From Anaeromyxobacter sp. Fw109-5 (GTDB taxonomy: Bacteria > Myxococcota > Myxococcia > Myxococcales > Anaeromyxobacteraceae): 64,000 nt of DNA. Within the stretch, counting starts at the first letter, position 1. Every line of letters starts with the position of its first letter. The position numbers and the translations under genes are program-made. Where the stretch lies: contig NC_009675.1 of assembly GCF_000017505.1 (NCBI RefSeq), positions 1 to 64,000 on the forward strand, in the 5' to 3' direction. Under the pieces are notes generated by a model. It saw only the letters and a list, made by a program, of their open reading frames with translations, did no database searches and had not been told where the DNA came from. This document shows, piece by piece, positions 1-10,273 of the stretch.

Positions 1-47
1 GAGGGGTGAGCCTCGTTCTGCAGCCGTGACCGACGGGGGGCAGCACC

Positions 48-1430
48 ATGGATTCGCGCGCGAGCGCCAAGTGGATCGGGCCGTCCGACGAAACGGCGCT
101 CTGGGCTCGAATCGACACGTACCTCCGCTCCCGGCTGCGCCCCGATCTCTACGATCGGTGGTTCGCCCCGCTCCGCCTCGTCTCGCTGGAGGGCGGGCGG
201 TTGCAGATCGCGGCGCCGGATCCGTTCCACCGCGACTTCGTGGAGGACAACTACCGCGCCTTCTTCGAGGAGTTCGCGCCCGGCATCCTGGGCAGGCAGC
301 TGCCCATCGCCTTCGTGGTGGACTCGGCCCCGCGCGTCGCCTCCCCGCCCGCCCCCGCCGCCGGGCCGGCCCTCTCGCCTGTGCCGCGCGCGGCCGAGCC
401 CGCGGACCCGCGCGAGTCGCGCCCGAACCCGCGCTACACCTTCGACACCTTCGTGGTGGGCGAGTCGAACCGCTTCGCCTTCGCCGCGGCCCAGGCCGTC
501 GCCGCGAACCCCGGCCACACCTGGAACCCGCTCTTCCTCCACGGCGACTCGGGCCTCGGCAAGACGCACCTGCTCCACGCGCTCGCCCACGCCATCCTGG
601 ACAAGCAGGGCGGCCGCGTCGCGATCGTCTCCTCGGAGCGTTACACGAACGACTTCGTGGCGGCGCTCTCGAAGGGCACGATGGACGACTTCCGCCGCAA
701 GTACCGGGAGTGCACGGCCCTGCTCGTCGACGACGTGCAGTTCCTCGCCGGCAAGGACAAGACCGCGGAGGAGTTCTTCCACACGTTCAACGAGCTCCAC
801 GACCACCACGTGCAGATCGTCCTCTCCAGCGATCGCAGCCCCAAGGAGCTGAAGGGGCTCGACGCCCGCCTCTGCTCGCGCTTCGAGTGGGGCATGCGCG
901 TCCAGGTGGAGGCGCCCGAGTTCGAGACCCGCGCCGCCATCCTCCAGAAGAAGGCGGAGGTGGAGTCCATCGACCTGCCCGGCGACGTCACGCAGCTGCT
1001 CGCCGCCCACATCCGCTCGAACGTGCGCGAGCTCGAGGGCGCCCTCATGCGCCTCGCCGCCTTCGCCTCGCTGAAGAGCGAGCCCATCACCGTGGCGCTC
1101 GCGCGCGACGTGCTCTCCGACGTCATCCCGCCCGAGGGCTACAAGCCCACCATCGAGCGCATCCAGGAGGCCGTGGCCGCCCACTACGGCCTCACCGTCG
1201 CGAAGCTCACGAGCAGCTCGCGCGAGCAGAAGATCGCGCTGCCGCGCCAGGCCGCCATGTACCTCTGCCGCGAGCTCGGCAAGGAGAAGTTCCAGGCCAT
1301 CGCCGAGCGCTTCAACAAGAAGGACCACACCACCGTGATCGCCGCCGTCGAGCGCATCCGCACGCTCATGGAGACGGAGGAGCCGGTCCGCTCCGCGGTG
1401 CAGGTCCTCACCTCCAAGCTCGCGCCCTGA
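48..1430 (+). CDS. dnaA: Chromosomal replication initiator DnaA
   Basis: This is the replication initiator that binds DnaA boxes at the origin and melts the duplex in its ATP form. The 460 aa protein has the standard layout: N-terminal interaction domain (about 15-95), a Pro/Ala-rich linker (about 105-127), an AAA+ domain with Walker A GDSGLGKT at 166-173 and Walker B LLVDD at about 225-229, and a C-terminal DNA-binding domain with the signature KDHTTV at about 425-430. ATG 48 is used although the purine-rich stretch before it is a weak ribosome site. It heads the dnaA-dnaN-recF-gyrB cluster, so the window is probably a chromosome linearised at dnaA. The 416 bases downstream hold DnaA-box-like sites, so autoregulation there is plausible. 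Confidence 0.98.
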   Translation: MDSRASAKWIGPSDETALWARIDTYLRSRLRPDLYDRWFAPLRLVSLEGGRLQIAAPDPFHRDFVEDNYRAFFEEFAPGILGRQLPIAFVVDSAPRVASPPAPAAGPALSPVPRAAEPADPRESRPNPRYTFDTFVVGESNRFAFAAAQAVAANPGHTWNPLFLHGDSGLGKTHLLHALAHAILDKQGGRVAIVSSERYTNDFVAALSKGTMDDFRRKYRECTALLVDDVQFLAGKDKTAEEFFHTFNELHDHHVQIVLSSDRSPKELKGLDARLCSRFEWGMRVQVEAPEFETRAAILQKKAEVESIDLPGDVTQLLAAHIRSNVRELEGALMRLAAFASLKSEPITVALARDVLSDVIPPEGYKPTIERIQEAVAAHYGLTVAKLTSSSREQKIALPRQAAMYLCRELGKEKFQAIAERFNKKDHTTVIAAVERIRTLMETEEPVRSAVQVLTSKLAP

Positions 1431-1846
1431 GGAGCGAGGCCTTCGGGCCACGCCCTGCGGGCCATCGGCGAAGTCCGCGCGCCGCCCGTTCCAGGAGCCG
1501 GGGGCCTGAAGCGCCCGGCCTCTCCTCGGCTGCGCCGCCCGCGCTCGCCTTCCCTGGGCGGCGCTTTCGTCCGCGCTCACGCGGCCGGCGACCTCTCGCC
1601 CCGGGCCTCCCGGAGCGCCCTCCGTCCGCTGTGGATCGTCTGTGGATCCGCCACCGATCCTCGTGGGGACGAGGTGTGGGCGGCTGTTGACAGTGTTTCT
1701 CGGCCCGCGCTACACAAACTCGACCCAGAAGGATCCGGAAACTTTTCCAGGCAAAAACCTCCAGAAGTTTCGCGGACTCCAGCCCCTTTTCCACATCGTC
1801 GCGGCCCCTGCTGTTACGCCTAAGATCAAAAGAAGAGAGATCTCCC
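1431..1846. other. dnaA-dnaN intergenic region, candidate oriC
   Basis: There is no gene here. The first part (to about 1620) is GC-rich and featureless. Two direct TGTGGATC motifs lie at 1630-1637 and 1641-1648, 11 bases apart, each matching seven of nine bases of the reverse DnaA box TGTGGATAA. A TTTTCCACA box in the opposite orientation lies at 1787-1795. Between and after them (about 1690-1845) is the most A/T-rich stretch nearby, which could be an unwinding element. Many bacteria place oriC next to dnaA, sometimes between dnaA and dnaN. The region upstream of dnaA is almost wholly outside the window, so the main origin could lie there. Confidence 0.5.
1687..1716 (+). promoter_or_regulatory. 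Putative sigma70-type promoter for dnaN
   Basis: A perfect -35 hexamer TTGACA at 1687-1692 is followed after 18 bases by TACACA at 1711-1716, a weak -10. The next gene is dnaN at 1847, which leaves a leader of about 120 bases containing one DnaA-box-like site (1787-1795). The -35 is convincing; the -10 is only a partial match. Confidence 0.4.
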
Positions 1847-2977
1847 ATGGAACTGAAGATCGGCGTGGCGGAGCTGGCCAAGGCGCTCGGGCGCTCCCAG
1901 GGCATCGTGGAAAAGAAGAGCACGATGCCGATCCTCTCCCACGTGCTCCTCGAGGCGAAGGGCGGCCACCTCGTGGTCTCCGCCACCGACCTCGACCTCG
2001 CGGTCTCCTCGGAGCACGGGGAGCACTGCGAGGTCCTGAAGGAGGGGGCCCTCGCCGTCTCCGCACGCCACCTGTACGAGATCGTGCGGGCCCTGCCCGA
2101 GCAGCAGGTGACGCTCAAGCGCGCGCACAACAACTACCTGGAGGTCCGGAGCGGCCCCTCGGAGTTCCGCATCGTCGGCCTGCCCGCCGAGGACTTCCCC
2201 GCGCTGCCGCGCTTCGAGAAGGTGACCTTCTCGGACGTGAAGCCGGAGGACCTGCTCGACATGATCGAGCGGACCTTCTTCGCCGTCTCGAACGACGAGA
2301 CCCGCTACAACCTGAACGGCGTCTACTTCGAGCCCGGGCCCGAGGTGCTGCGCCTCGTCGCCACCGACGGCCACCGCCTGTCGCTCTCGGAGCGCTCGAT
2401 CGGCGGGACCTTCGGCCTGAAGCGCGGCGTGATCCTCCCGAAGAAGGGCCTGCACGAGCTGCGCAAGCTCCTCGGCGAGGCGGTGGAGGCCGGCGCGGAC
2501 GCCGGCGAGACCAAGCTCGGCTTCGTCGAGAACAGCGCCATCTTCCGCCGTCCGGGCGTGATCCTCTCCATGCGGCTCATCGAGGGGCTCTTCCCGGACT
2601 ACCGCCAGGTCATCCCGAAGCAGGGCGAGAAGGTGCTCCGCCTCGGGCGCGATCGCTTCCTCGAGACGCTGCGCCGCGTCTCCCTCCTCTCCAGCGACAA
2701 GGCGCACGCGGTGAAGCTCGAGCTCGGCCAGGGCACGCTCAAGGTGCTCTCGCAGAACCCCGACCTCGGCGAGGCGAAGGAGGAGGTGCCGGTCGAGTAC
2801 GCCGGCGAGCCGCTCAAGATCGGCTTCAACGCCCGCTACCTCATGGACGTGCTCGGGGTGGTGAAGAGCGCCGAGGTGCAGCTCGAGCTCGCGGACGACC
2901 TCTCCCCCGGCGTCATGCGCGGGGGCGACGAGAAGGACGCCGGCTTCACCGCGGTGGTGATGCCGATGCGGATCTGA
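1847..2977 (+). CDS. dnaN: DNA polymerase III subunit beta (sliding clamp)
   Basis: This gene encodes the ring-shaped processivity clamp that tethers DNA polymerase III and other repair and replication proteins to DNA. At 376 aa it has the family length, which covers three topologically equal domains. The opening (MELKIGVAELAKALG) is typical, as are the internal signature TRYNLNGVYFE at about residue 150 and the C-terminal VVMPMRI, the usual VMPMR-type end. ATG 1847 follows a GAAGAGAGA ribosome site. It lies downstream of the candidate origin and a TTGACA promoter and upstream of recF, as in many bacteria. Confidence 0.97.
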   Translation: MELKIGVAELAKALGRSQGIVEKKSTMPILSHVLLEAKGGHLVVSATDLDLAVSSEHGEHCEVLKEGALAVSARHLYEIVRALPEQQVTLKRAHNNYLEVRSGPSEFRIVGLPAEDFPALPRFEKVTFSDVKPEDLLDMIERTFFAVSNDETRYNLNGVYFEPGPEVLRLVATDGHRLSLSERSIGGTFGLKRGVILPKKGLHELRKLLGEAVEAGADAGETKLGFVENSAIFRRPGVILSMRLIEGLFPDYRQVIPKQGEKVLRLGRDRFLETLRRVSLLSSDKAHAVKLELGQGTLKVLSQNPDLGEAKEEVPVEYAGEPLKIGFNARYLMDVLGVVKSAEVQLELADDLSPGVMRGGDEKDAGFTAVVMPMRI

Positions 2978-3075
2978 GAGAGATGGGCCGCGGGCTCCAG
3001 GCTCCGGGCTTCGGGAACGGCCGGCTCGCGAGCCCCTCCTGCGGCCCGTAGGCCGTAGCCTGCAGCCCCCCTTCC

Positions 3076-4185
3076 GTGAAGCTCCTCTCCCTCGCCGTCC
3101 AGGACTTCCGGAACCTCGCCCAGGTCGAGCTCCTTCCCTCGCCGCGGGCGACGGTGCTCCTGGGCGAGAACGGCCAGGGGAAGACGAACCTCCTCGAGGC
3201 CATCTACTTCCTCACCACCCTGAAGCCGCTGCGCACCGCGCGGCTCGCCGAGCTCGTCCGCCACGGGGCGCAGACGGGGCTCGTGGCGGGGGACTTCGAC
3301 GGCCCCGGCGGGACGCGCCGGGTGGCGGTGCAGGTCGCCCCCGGCGGGCGCGTGGCGCTCCTCGACGGCAAGCCGCAGGAGCGGCTCGACGCCTACTTCG
3401 ACGGGCTCGCCGCGGTCTGCTTCGCCCCGGACGACCTGCTCCTCGTGAAGGGTGGGCCGGAGGGGCGGCGCCGCTTCCTGGATCGCGCCGCCTTCAACCG
3501 CTGGCCGGCGGTGCTCGGCGAGGCCCGGGAGTACGTGCGGGCGCTGCGGGCCCGCAACGCCGCGCTGCGCGGCGGGTCACCCGAGGTCGAGGCGAGCTTC
3601 CGCGGCCCGCTCGTGCGCGCCGGGGCGCGCATCGTGCGGCGGCGGCGCGACCTCGTCGAGGAGCTCGCCCCGCGGGTGAGCACCGCCTTCCGCGAGATCT
3701 CCGGGCCGGCGGCGCCCGAGGCGCGCTTCGCCTACCGGCCCGCGGCCGGGGTGCAGGCGGAGGTCGGGGAGGCGGAGCTCGCCGAGCGCCTCGAGCACGC
3801 GCTCGCGCAGCGGCTGGAGCGCGATCGCGATCGCGGCTTCACCTCCGTCGGCCCGCACATGGACGAGCTCGTGCTGGCCCTCGACGGCCGCGGCGCGCGC
3901 GCCTACGCGAGCCAGGGCCAGCAGCGGGCCCTCGTGCTGGCCCTCAAGATCGCGGAGATCGAGAACCTCCGCGCGGCGCTCGGGCGCCCGCCGCTCCTCC
4001 TGCTCGACGACGTGTCGTCGGAGCTCGATCCCACCAAGAACCGCTACCTGCTCGCCTACCTGGCGGCCCTGCCGGCGCAGGCCTTCCTCACCACCACCGA
4101 CCGCCGCCTGATCGAGCCCGCGGCGGGACCGGATACGGCCTTTTACAAGGTGGAGGGTGGGATGGTGAGTCCGCTCATTTCCTGA
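3076..4185 (+). CDS. recF: DNA replication/repair protein RecF
   Basis: This is an SMC-like ATPase that helps load RecA at single-strand gaps. The 369 aa protein has Walker A GENGQGKT at residues 30-37, an ABC-type signature (YASQGQQRALVLALK) and Walker B LLLLDDVSSELD in the last third. The start is GTG 3076, the only start that gives the family N-terminus MKLLSLAVQDFRN. No clear ribosome site precedes it. About 100 bases separate it from dnaN. Its place between dnaN and gyrB is the classic arrangement. Confidence 0.95.
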   Translation: MKLLSLAVQDFRNLAQVELLPSPRATVLLGENGQGKTNLLEAIYFLTTLKPLRTARLAELVRHGAQTGLVAGDFDGPGGTRRVAVQVAPGGRVALLDGKPQERLDAYFDGLAAVCFAPDDLLLVKGGPEGRRRFLDRAAFNRWPAVLGEAREYVRALRARNAALRGGSPEVEASFRGPLVRAGARIVRRRRDLVEELAPRVSTAFREISGPAAPEARFAYRPAAGVQAEVGEAELAERLEHALAQRLERDRDRGFTSVGPHMDELVLALDGRGARAYASQGQQRALVLALKIAEIENLRAALGRPPLLLLDDVSSELDPTKNRYLLAYLAALPAQAFLTTTDRRLIEPAAGPDTAFYKVEGGMVSPLIS

Positions 4186-4264
4186 GTCGATCCGCCGAGT
4201 TGAATCGCGCGAGTGGACGTTGCCACCGGGCGCCTTGCCTGCTATACCCCCGTATCTCGCCTAA

Positions 4265-6760
<2,496 letters not shown>

Positions 6761-6777
6761 GAGAGAGACGATCATCG

Positions 6778-7773
6778 ATGCCCCGCGCCGCCTTCGCCGC
6801 CCTCGGCACCTTCGTCCCGGATCGCGTCGTCACGAACGAGGAGCTCACCCGGCTCATGGAGACGTCCGACGCCTGGATCCAGGAGCGGACGGGCATCCGG
6901 GAGCGGCGCTGGGTGCGCGAGGGGACGGAGAACTCGGACCTGGCCCTGGAGGCGACGAGGCGTGCGCTCGACGGCGCGGGCTGGAAGGCCTCCGACATCG
7001 AGGCGATCGTCTACGCCTCGCTGTCTCCCGATCACATGTTCCCGGGCGACGGCTGCTTCCTCAACGCGAAGCTGGGCATCCCCGGCGTGCCCGCGCTCGA
7101 CATCCGCAACCAGTGCTCCGGCTTCCTGTACGGGCTCTCCGTCGTGGACGCGTGGATCCGCGCCGGCGTGTACCGGCGCGTGCTGCTCGTGGGCTCGGAG
7201 ATCCACTCCACCGGCCTCGACGTCTCGACGCGCGGCCGCGACGTGGCGGTGATCTTCGGCGACGGCGCGGGCGCGGCGCTCCTCGAGGCGACCGACGACC
7301 CGGGCCGCGGGGTGCTCTCGGTGCACCTGCACGCCGACGGCCGCTACGCGAAGGAGCTGTGGACCGACGCGCCGGGCTCCAAGTACCACCCGCGCGTGCA
7401 GCCGGCGCACATCGAGTCCGGCGCGGTCTACCCGCACATGGAGGGGCAGAAGGTCTTCAAGCACGCCATCTCCAAGATGCCGGAGGTGGTGCGCACCGCC
7501 CTCGAGCGGAACGGGCTGACCACGAGGGACCTGAAGCTCCTCGTGCCCCACCAGGCGAACCTGCGCATCAGCCAGATGGTGCAGCGCAGCCTCGAGCTCT
7601 CCGACGAGCAGGTGTTCAACAACATCCAGAAGTACGGCAACACCACCGCCGGCTCGATCCCCATCGCGCTCGCGGAGGGGATCGAGACGCGGGGCGTGAA
7701 GCGCGGCGACCTCGTGGGGCTCTGCGCCTTCGGGGCGGGTTTCACCTGGGGGAGCGCCCTGGTACGCTGGTAG
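6778..7773 (+). CDS. fabH: Beta-ketoacyl-ACP synthase III (FabH-like)
   Basis: This condensing enzyme would start fatty-acid chains by joining an acyl-CoA primer to malonyl-ACP. It is 331 aa, the family length. The thiolase-fold catalytic triad is visible: Cys113 in NQCSGF, His258 in VPHQANLRI and Asn288 in YGNTTAGSIP. The C-terminal GAGFTWGSALVRW is typical. ATG 6778 lies 17 bases after gyrB behind a GAGAGAGA ribosome site, so it may be co-transcribed with gyrB. KAS III enzymes differ in primer choice, so a role in branched primers or a secondary pathway cannot be excluded. Confidence 0.9.
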   Translation: MPRAAFAALGTFVPDRVVTNEELTRLMETSDAWIQERTGIRERRWVREGTENSDLALEATRRALDGAGWKASDIEAIVYASLSPDHMFPGDGCFLNAKLGIPGVPALDIRNQCSGFLYGLSVVDAWIRAGVYRRVLLVGSEIHSTGLDVSTRGRDVAVIFGDGAGAALLEATDDPGRGVLSVHLHADGRYAKELWTDAPGSKYHPRVQPAHIESGAVYPHMEGQKVFKHAISKMPEVVRTALERNGLTTRDLKLLVPHQANLRISQMVQRSLELSDEQVFNNIQKYGNTTAGSIPIALAEGIETRGVKRGDLVGLCAFGAGFTWGSALVRW

Positions 7774-7871
7774 GTCGCTGCCGCGGGGCCACGGTGTTCC
7801 CGCGCTCTAGAGCGTGTCGCCCCGAGGAGCGCAGCGAGGAGAAGCGGGCCGCCCGTGCGTCGCAACGATTC

Positions 7872-7945
7872 TGAGGCGTCGTCCAACGGCAGGACTGCGG
7901 ACTTTGGATCCGCGTATGAAGGTTCGAATCCTTCCGCCTCAGCCA
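7872..7945 (+). tRNA. tRNA-Gln (TTG anticodon)
   Basis: The acceptor arm TGAGGCG (7872-7878) pairs perfectly with CGCCTCA (7935-7941), followed by discriminator G and an encoded CCA (7943-7945). The anticodon loop CTTTGGA gives TTG, for glutamine CAA/CAG. The T loop GGTTCGAATCC is canonical. The tRNA is 74 bases with CCA. Confidence 0.96.
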
Positions 7946-7980
7946 CCAACGGACCGAGGACCGGCGCCGCTCGGGACGAG

Positions 7981-8514
7981 CTGAAGGCGCTCTCCCACCC
8001 GAGCCACGTCCTCCTCGTGCCGCTCGGCGGGGTCGGCTCCAAGATCGTGGCGCAGGCCGCCCACGCGCTGCGCGAGGCGCTCGGCATCGGCGCGAAGGGC
8101 GGTCCCTCGCTCGACCGGCCGCGCTACGCCTTCAACGAGGCGCGCGGCCAGTACCACGCCACCTCGATCCTCCGCCGGCTCGCCTCGCTGCGCGGGGGCG
8201 CCGGCGGCCCGCCGGTGGTGGGGATCGCCGACGTCGACCTGTTCCTGCCCGACGCGCCCTACGTGATCGGGGACGCGGACCGCGACGCCGGCGCCGCCCT
8301 CTTCTCGCTGGCGCGGCTCTCCCAGGGCGAGCCGGAGCAGCTCCTCCGCCGCGCGCAGGTCGAGACGGTGCACGCGACCGGGCACCTCCTCGGATTGTCG
8401 CACTGCGCGGACTACCGCTGCGCGATGTTCGTCTCCCGCGACGCCGCCGACTCGGATCGCAAGGGCCCCGGGCTCTGCGCGAGCTGCCGGGCGTCGCTCG
8501 GCGCCGGGGCGTGA
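7981..8514 (+). CDS. Archaemetzincin-like protein lacking the catalytic Glu
   Basis: This is a small zinc-metallopeptidase-like protein of the archaemetzincin (AMZ) family. The family metal signature is HExxHxxGxxxC-x4-C-x-M followed by a distal CxxC. Here the sequence reads HATGHLLGLSHC-ADYR-CAM and later CASC, so the three zinc-ligand histidines, the Gly and all structural cysteines are present, but the catalytic Glu is Ala. The N-terminal VLLVPLGGV fits the family start. The 5' end is uncertain because there is no ATG after the tRNA. CTG 7981 gives 177 aa and GTG 8017 gives 165 aa; the latter would trim the first strand. The stop overlaps a GTG (8511) of the next gene. It may be a non-catalytic metal-binding or substrate-binding protein. 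Confidence 0.75.
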   Translation: MKALSHPSHVLLVPLGGVGSKIVAQAAHALREALGIGAKGGPSLDRPRYAFNEARGQYHATSILRRLASLRGGAGGPPVVGIADVDLFLPDAPYVIGDADRDAGAALFSLARLSQGEPEQLLRRAQVETVHATGHLLGLSHCADYRCAMFVSRDAADSDRKGPGLCASCRASLGAGA

Positions 8515-9318
8515 GCCACGCTCCGGCTCTGCCAGACGGCGGGGGCGAGCTGCGGGGCCTGCTGCGGGCTCTACAACAGCCGCGCGCTCGACCGCCCCAC
8601 CCTGCGCGCCGAGCTCGCCCGGCGGACGCGCGCGCTGGCGCGCGTCCCGCGCACGCCCGAGGCGTTCCGCGCCGCGGCGGCGGCGCTGGCGGCGGGCGCG
8701 CCGGCGCCGCTCTTCCCGTCGGTGCGGATCTGCCCGCTGCTGGGGTTCCTCGACGCGGAGGAGACGCGCGTCGGGTGCCTCGCCCATCCGCTCGCCACCG
8801 GCGGCGCCGACCTGCGCGACTGCGGCGCCTACGACGTCGCCACCTGCGACGCGTTCCTGTGCCCGAGCCACGCCTTCCTCTCCGAGGAGGAGGCGGCGAT
8901 CCTCGATGGCGCCCTGGCGGGCGACTTCCACCTCTACGGGCTCGTGGTGACCGACGTGCCGTTCCTGCGCGCGGCGCTCGCGGGCGTCTCGGCCCGCACG
9001 GGCGCGAAGGTGGAGCTCCGCCAGCTCGCGCACGCGGCGTTTCGCGCGGCGCTGCGCCGGCTCCTGGCGCTCAAGGAGGAGCTGGCCCCCGGCTCGGACG
9101 GGCTGTTCGGCGCGTTCCGCCCGGGCAAGAACGGCGAGGACCTGCCGCGCCGGATCGACTACGACGCGCTCGGCAGCGCGCCCTCTCCCTACGACGAGAT
9201 CCTCACCTGCGTGGGCGCCGATCCGCGCTCGGGGAACGACCTCGAGGCGCTCGAGGGAGAGGTGGCGCGGCGGCTCGACGCGGCGGCGGCGGCGTTCCCG
9301 GTGCCGGCCCGGCGCTGA
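8515..9318 (+). CDS. Cys-cluster protein (YkgJ-like), start unresolved
   Basis: This is a Cys-rich protein of unknown function. Its coding frame opens right after the archaemetzincin TGA with LCQTAGASCGACCGLYN, then has CPLLGFL, GCLAHP, DCGAY and CDAFLCPSH. This resembles the zinc or iron-sulfur cluster pattern of YkgJ-type proteins. Third positions are almost all G/C from the first codons, so the Cys-rich start is coding, yet no ATG, GTG or TTG exists in frame before GTG 8722, which would cut off the cluster. A GTG at 8511 overlaps the upstream stop as expected for coupling but is in another frame. One extra base near 8520 would reconcile them. The options are a frameshift, a sequence error, or a rare start codon. 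Confidence 0.6.
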   Translation, partial: ATLRLCQTAGASCGACCGLYNSRALDRPTLRAELARRTRALARVPRTPEAFRAAAAALAAGAPAPLFPSVRICPLLGFLDAEETRVGCLAHPLATGGADLRDCGAYDVATCDAFLCPSHAFLSEEEAAILDGALAGDFHLYGLVVTDVPFLRAALAGVSARTGAKVELRQLAHAAFRAALRRLLALKEELAPGSDGLFGAFRPGKNGEDLPRRIDYDALGSAPSPYDEILTCVGADPRSGNDLEALEGEVARRLDAAAAAFPVPARR

Positions 9319-9351
9319 CCGCCGGCTCGCCTCGCGCGACCGGATCGGCGG

Positions 9352-10266
9352 TCAGCGGAGGAAGCCCGCGCGGCGCGCGACGTCGCGGATGGCGTCCGCG
9401 ATCGGGCCCGGGGCCTCCTCCTGCGGGGTGTGGCCGGCGGGGAGGCGTGTCACGCGCGCCGCGGGGAGCGCCGAGGCGACGCCGCGGAGGGCGCGGCCGA
9501 GCACCGGATCGCGCTCGCCCCACACCACGGCGGCCGGGCCGTCGAACGCGGTCGCGACGCCGAGCGCGCGCTCGAGGAAGGGCATCGAGGGGTGCCCGGG
9601 CGAGAGCGGGACCATCCGCGCGAGCGCCAGCGGCGCGGCCCGATCGCGGAGCCGGCGCAGCGGCCAGCGGTAGGCGCGCGCGACGTCGCCGCGGATGGAG
9701 CGGCGATCCGCCTGGGCGAGGTGGAGCGCGTTCTGCGGGAAGCCGAGGAGCCGGAAGAGGATCGTGGAGAGGACCGGCAGGTTCGCGAGGCGATGGAAGG
9801 CGGTCTTGCGGGCGCCGGGGCGCGGCGGGCCGACCCCCGTGTTCGTGACGACCAGGCCGGCGAGCCGGCCCGGGCGATCGGCCAGGGCGGCGAGGGCGAT
9901 GGGGCCGCCCCAGTCGTGCACGGCGAGGACGAAGCGGCCCGGCGCGGCGGCGTCGAGGAGCGCGCCCATCACGCGGGCGTGGCGCTCGAGCGTGTGGAAG
10001 CGCGGATCGCGCGGCTTCTCGGAGAGGCCGAGGCCGGGGAGGTCCGGCATCACGAGCCGCAGCGGCGCGTCGCGCAGCCGGAGGGCGACCTCGCGCCAGA
10101 GGAAGCTCCAGGTCGGGTTGCCGTGGAGGAGCACGACCGTGGGCGCGGCGGCGGGCCCCGACTCCATCACGTGGAGGGCGAGGCCGCCGGCGACGACCAC
10201 CGAGCGCTCGAAGGGGAGCGCGCGGGCGAGGAACGGCGGGAGCGGCGGGGCCGGGAGCCGCTCCAC
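9352..10266 (-). CDS. Alpha/beta hydrolase, haloalkane-dehalogenase-like
   Basis: This is a 304 aa alpha/beta-fold hydrolase. The features recall haloalkane dehalogenases: oxyanion/halide motif HGNPTWS (Asn50), nucleophile-elbow VHDWGG with Asp118 as nucleophile followed by Trp119, and catalytic His279 in GHTPQEE. In the dehalogenase family the Trp after the nucleophile helps bind halide. Epoxide hydrolases share Asp-Trp at the elbow, so the substrate is open. It lies tail-to-tail with the Cys-cluster gene and seven bases downstream of the Fe-S oxidoreductase gene on the same strand, so it may be its last operon partner. Haloacid or haloalkane turnover would suit the inferred genus, but this is inference. 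Confidence 0.7.
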   Translation of the reverse strand: MERLPAPPLPPFLARALPFERSVVVAGGLALHVMESGPAAAPTVVLLHGNPTWSFLWREVALRLRDAPLRLVMPDLPGLGLSEKPRDPRFHTLERHARVMGALLDAAAPGRFVLAVHDWGGPIALAALADRPGRLAGLVVTNTGVGPPRPGARKTAFHRLANLPVLSTILFRLLGFPQNALHLAQADRRSIRGDVARAYRWPLRRLRDRAAPLALARMVPLSPGHPSMPFLERALGVATAFDGPAAVVWGERDPVLGRALRGVASALPAARVTRLPAGHTPQEEAPGPIADAIRDVARRAGFLR

Positions 10267-10273
10267 GACGACC

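Noticed and set aside
7803-7814. Palindrome CGCTCTAGAGCG before tRNA-Gln
   Set aside because: It is short and has no clear promoter or terminator context; it could occur by chance.
8512-8514. In-frame TGA as selenocysteine or read-through codon
   Set aside because: The codon does not replace a Cys in a known motif, no SECIS-like hairpin was seen just after it, and the upstream protein ends naturally there.
8511-9848. Plus-strand frame from GTG 8511 through the hydrolase gene
   Set aside because: It disagrees with the Cys-cluster coding frame and with the minus-strand hydrolase, and is Arg/Pro-rich. Only its start codon may be of interest.
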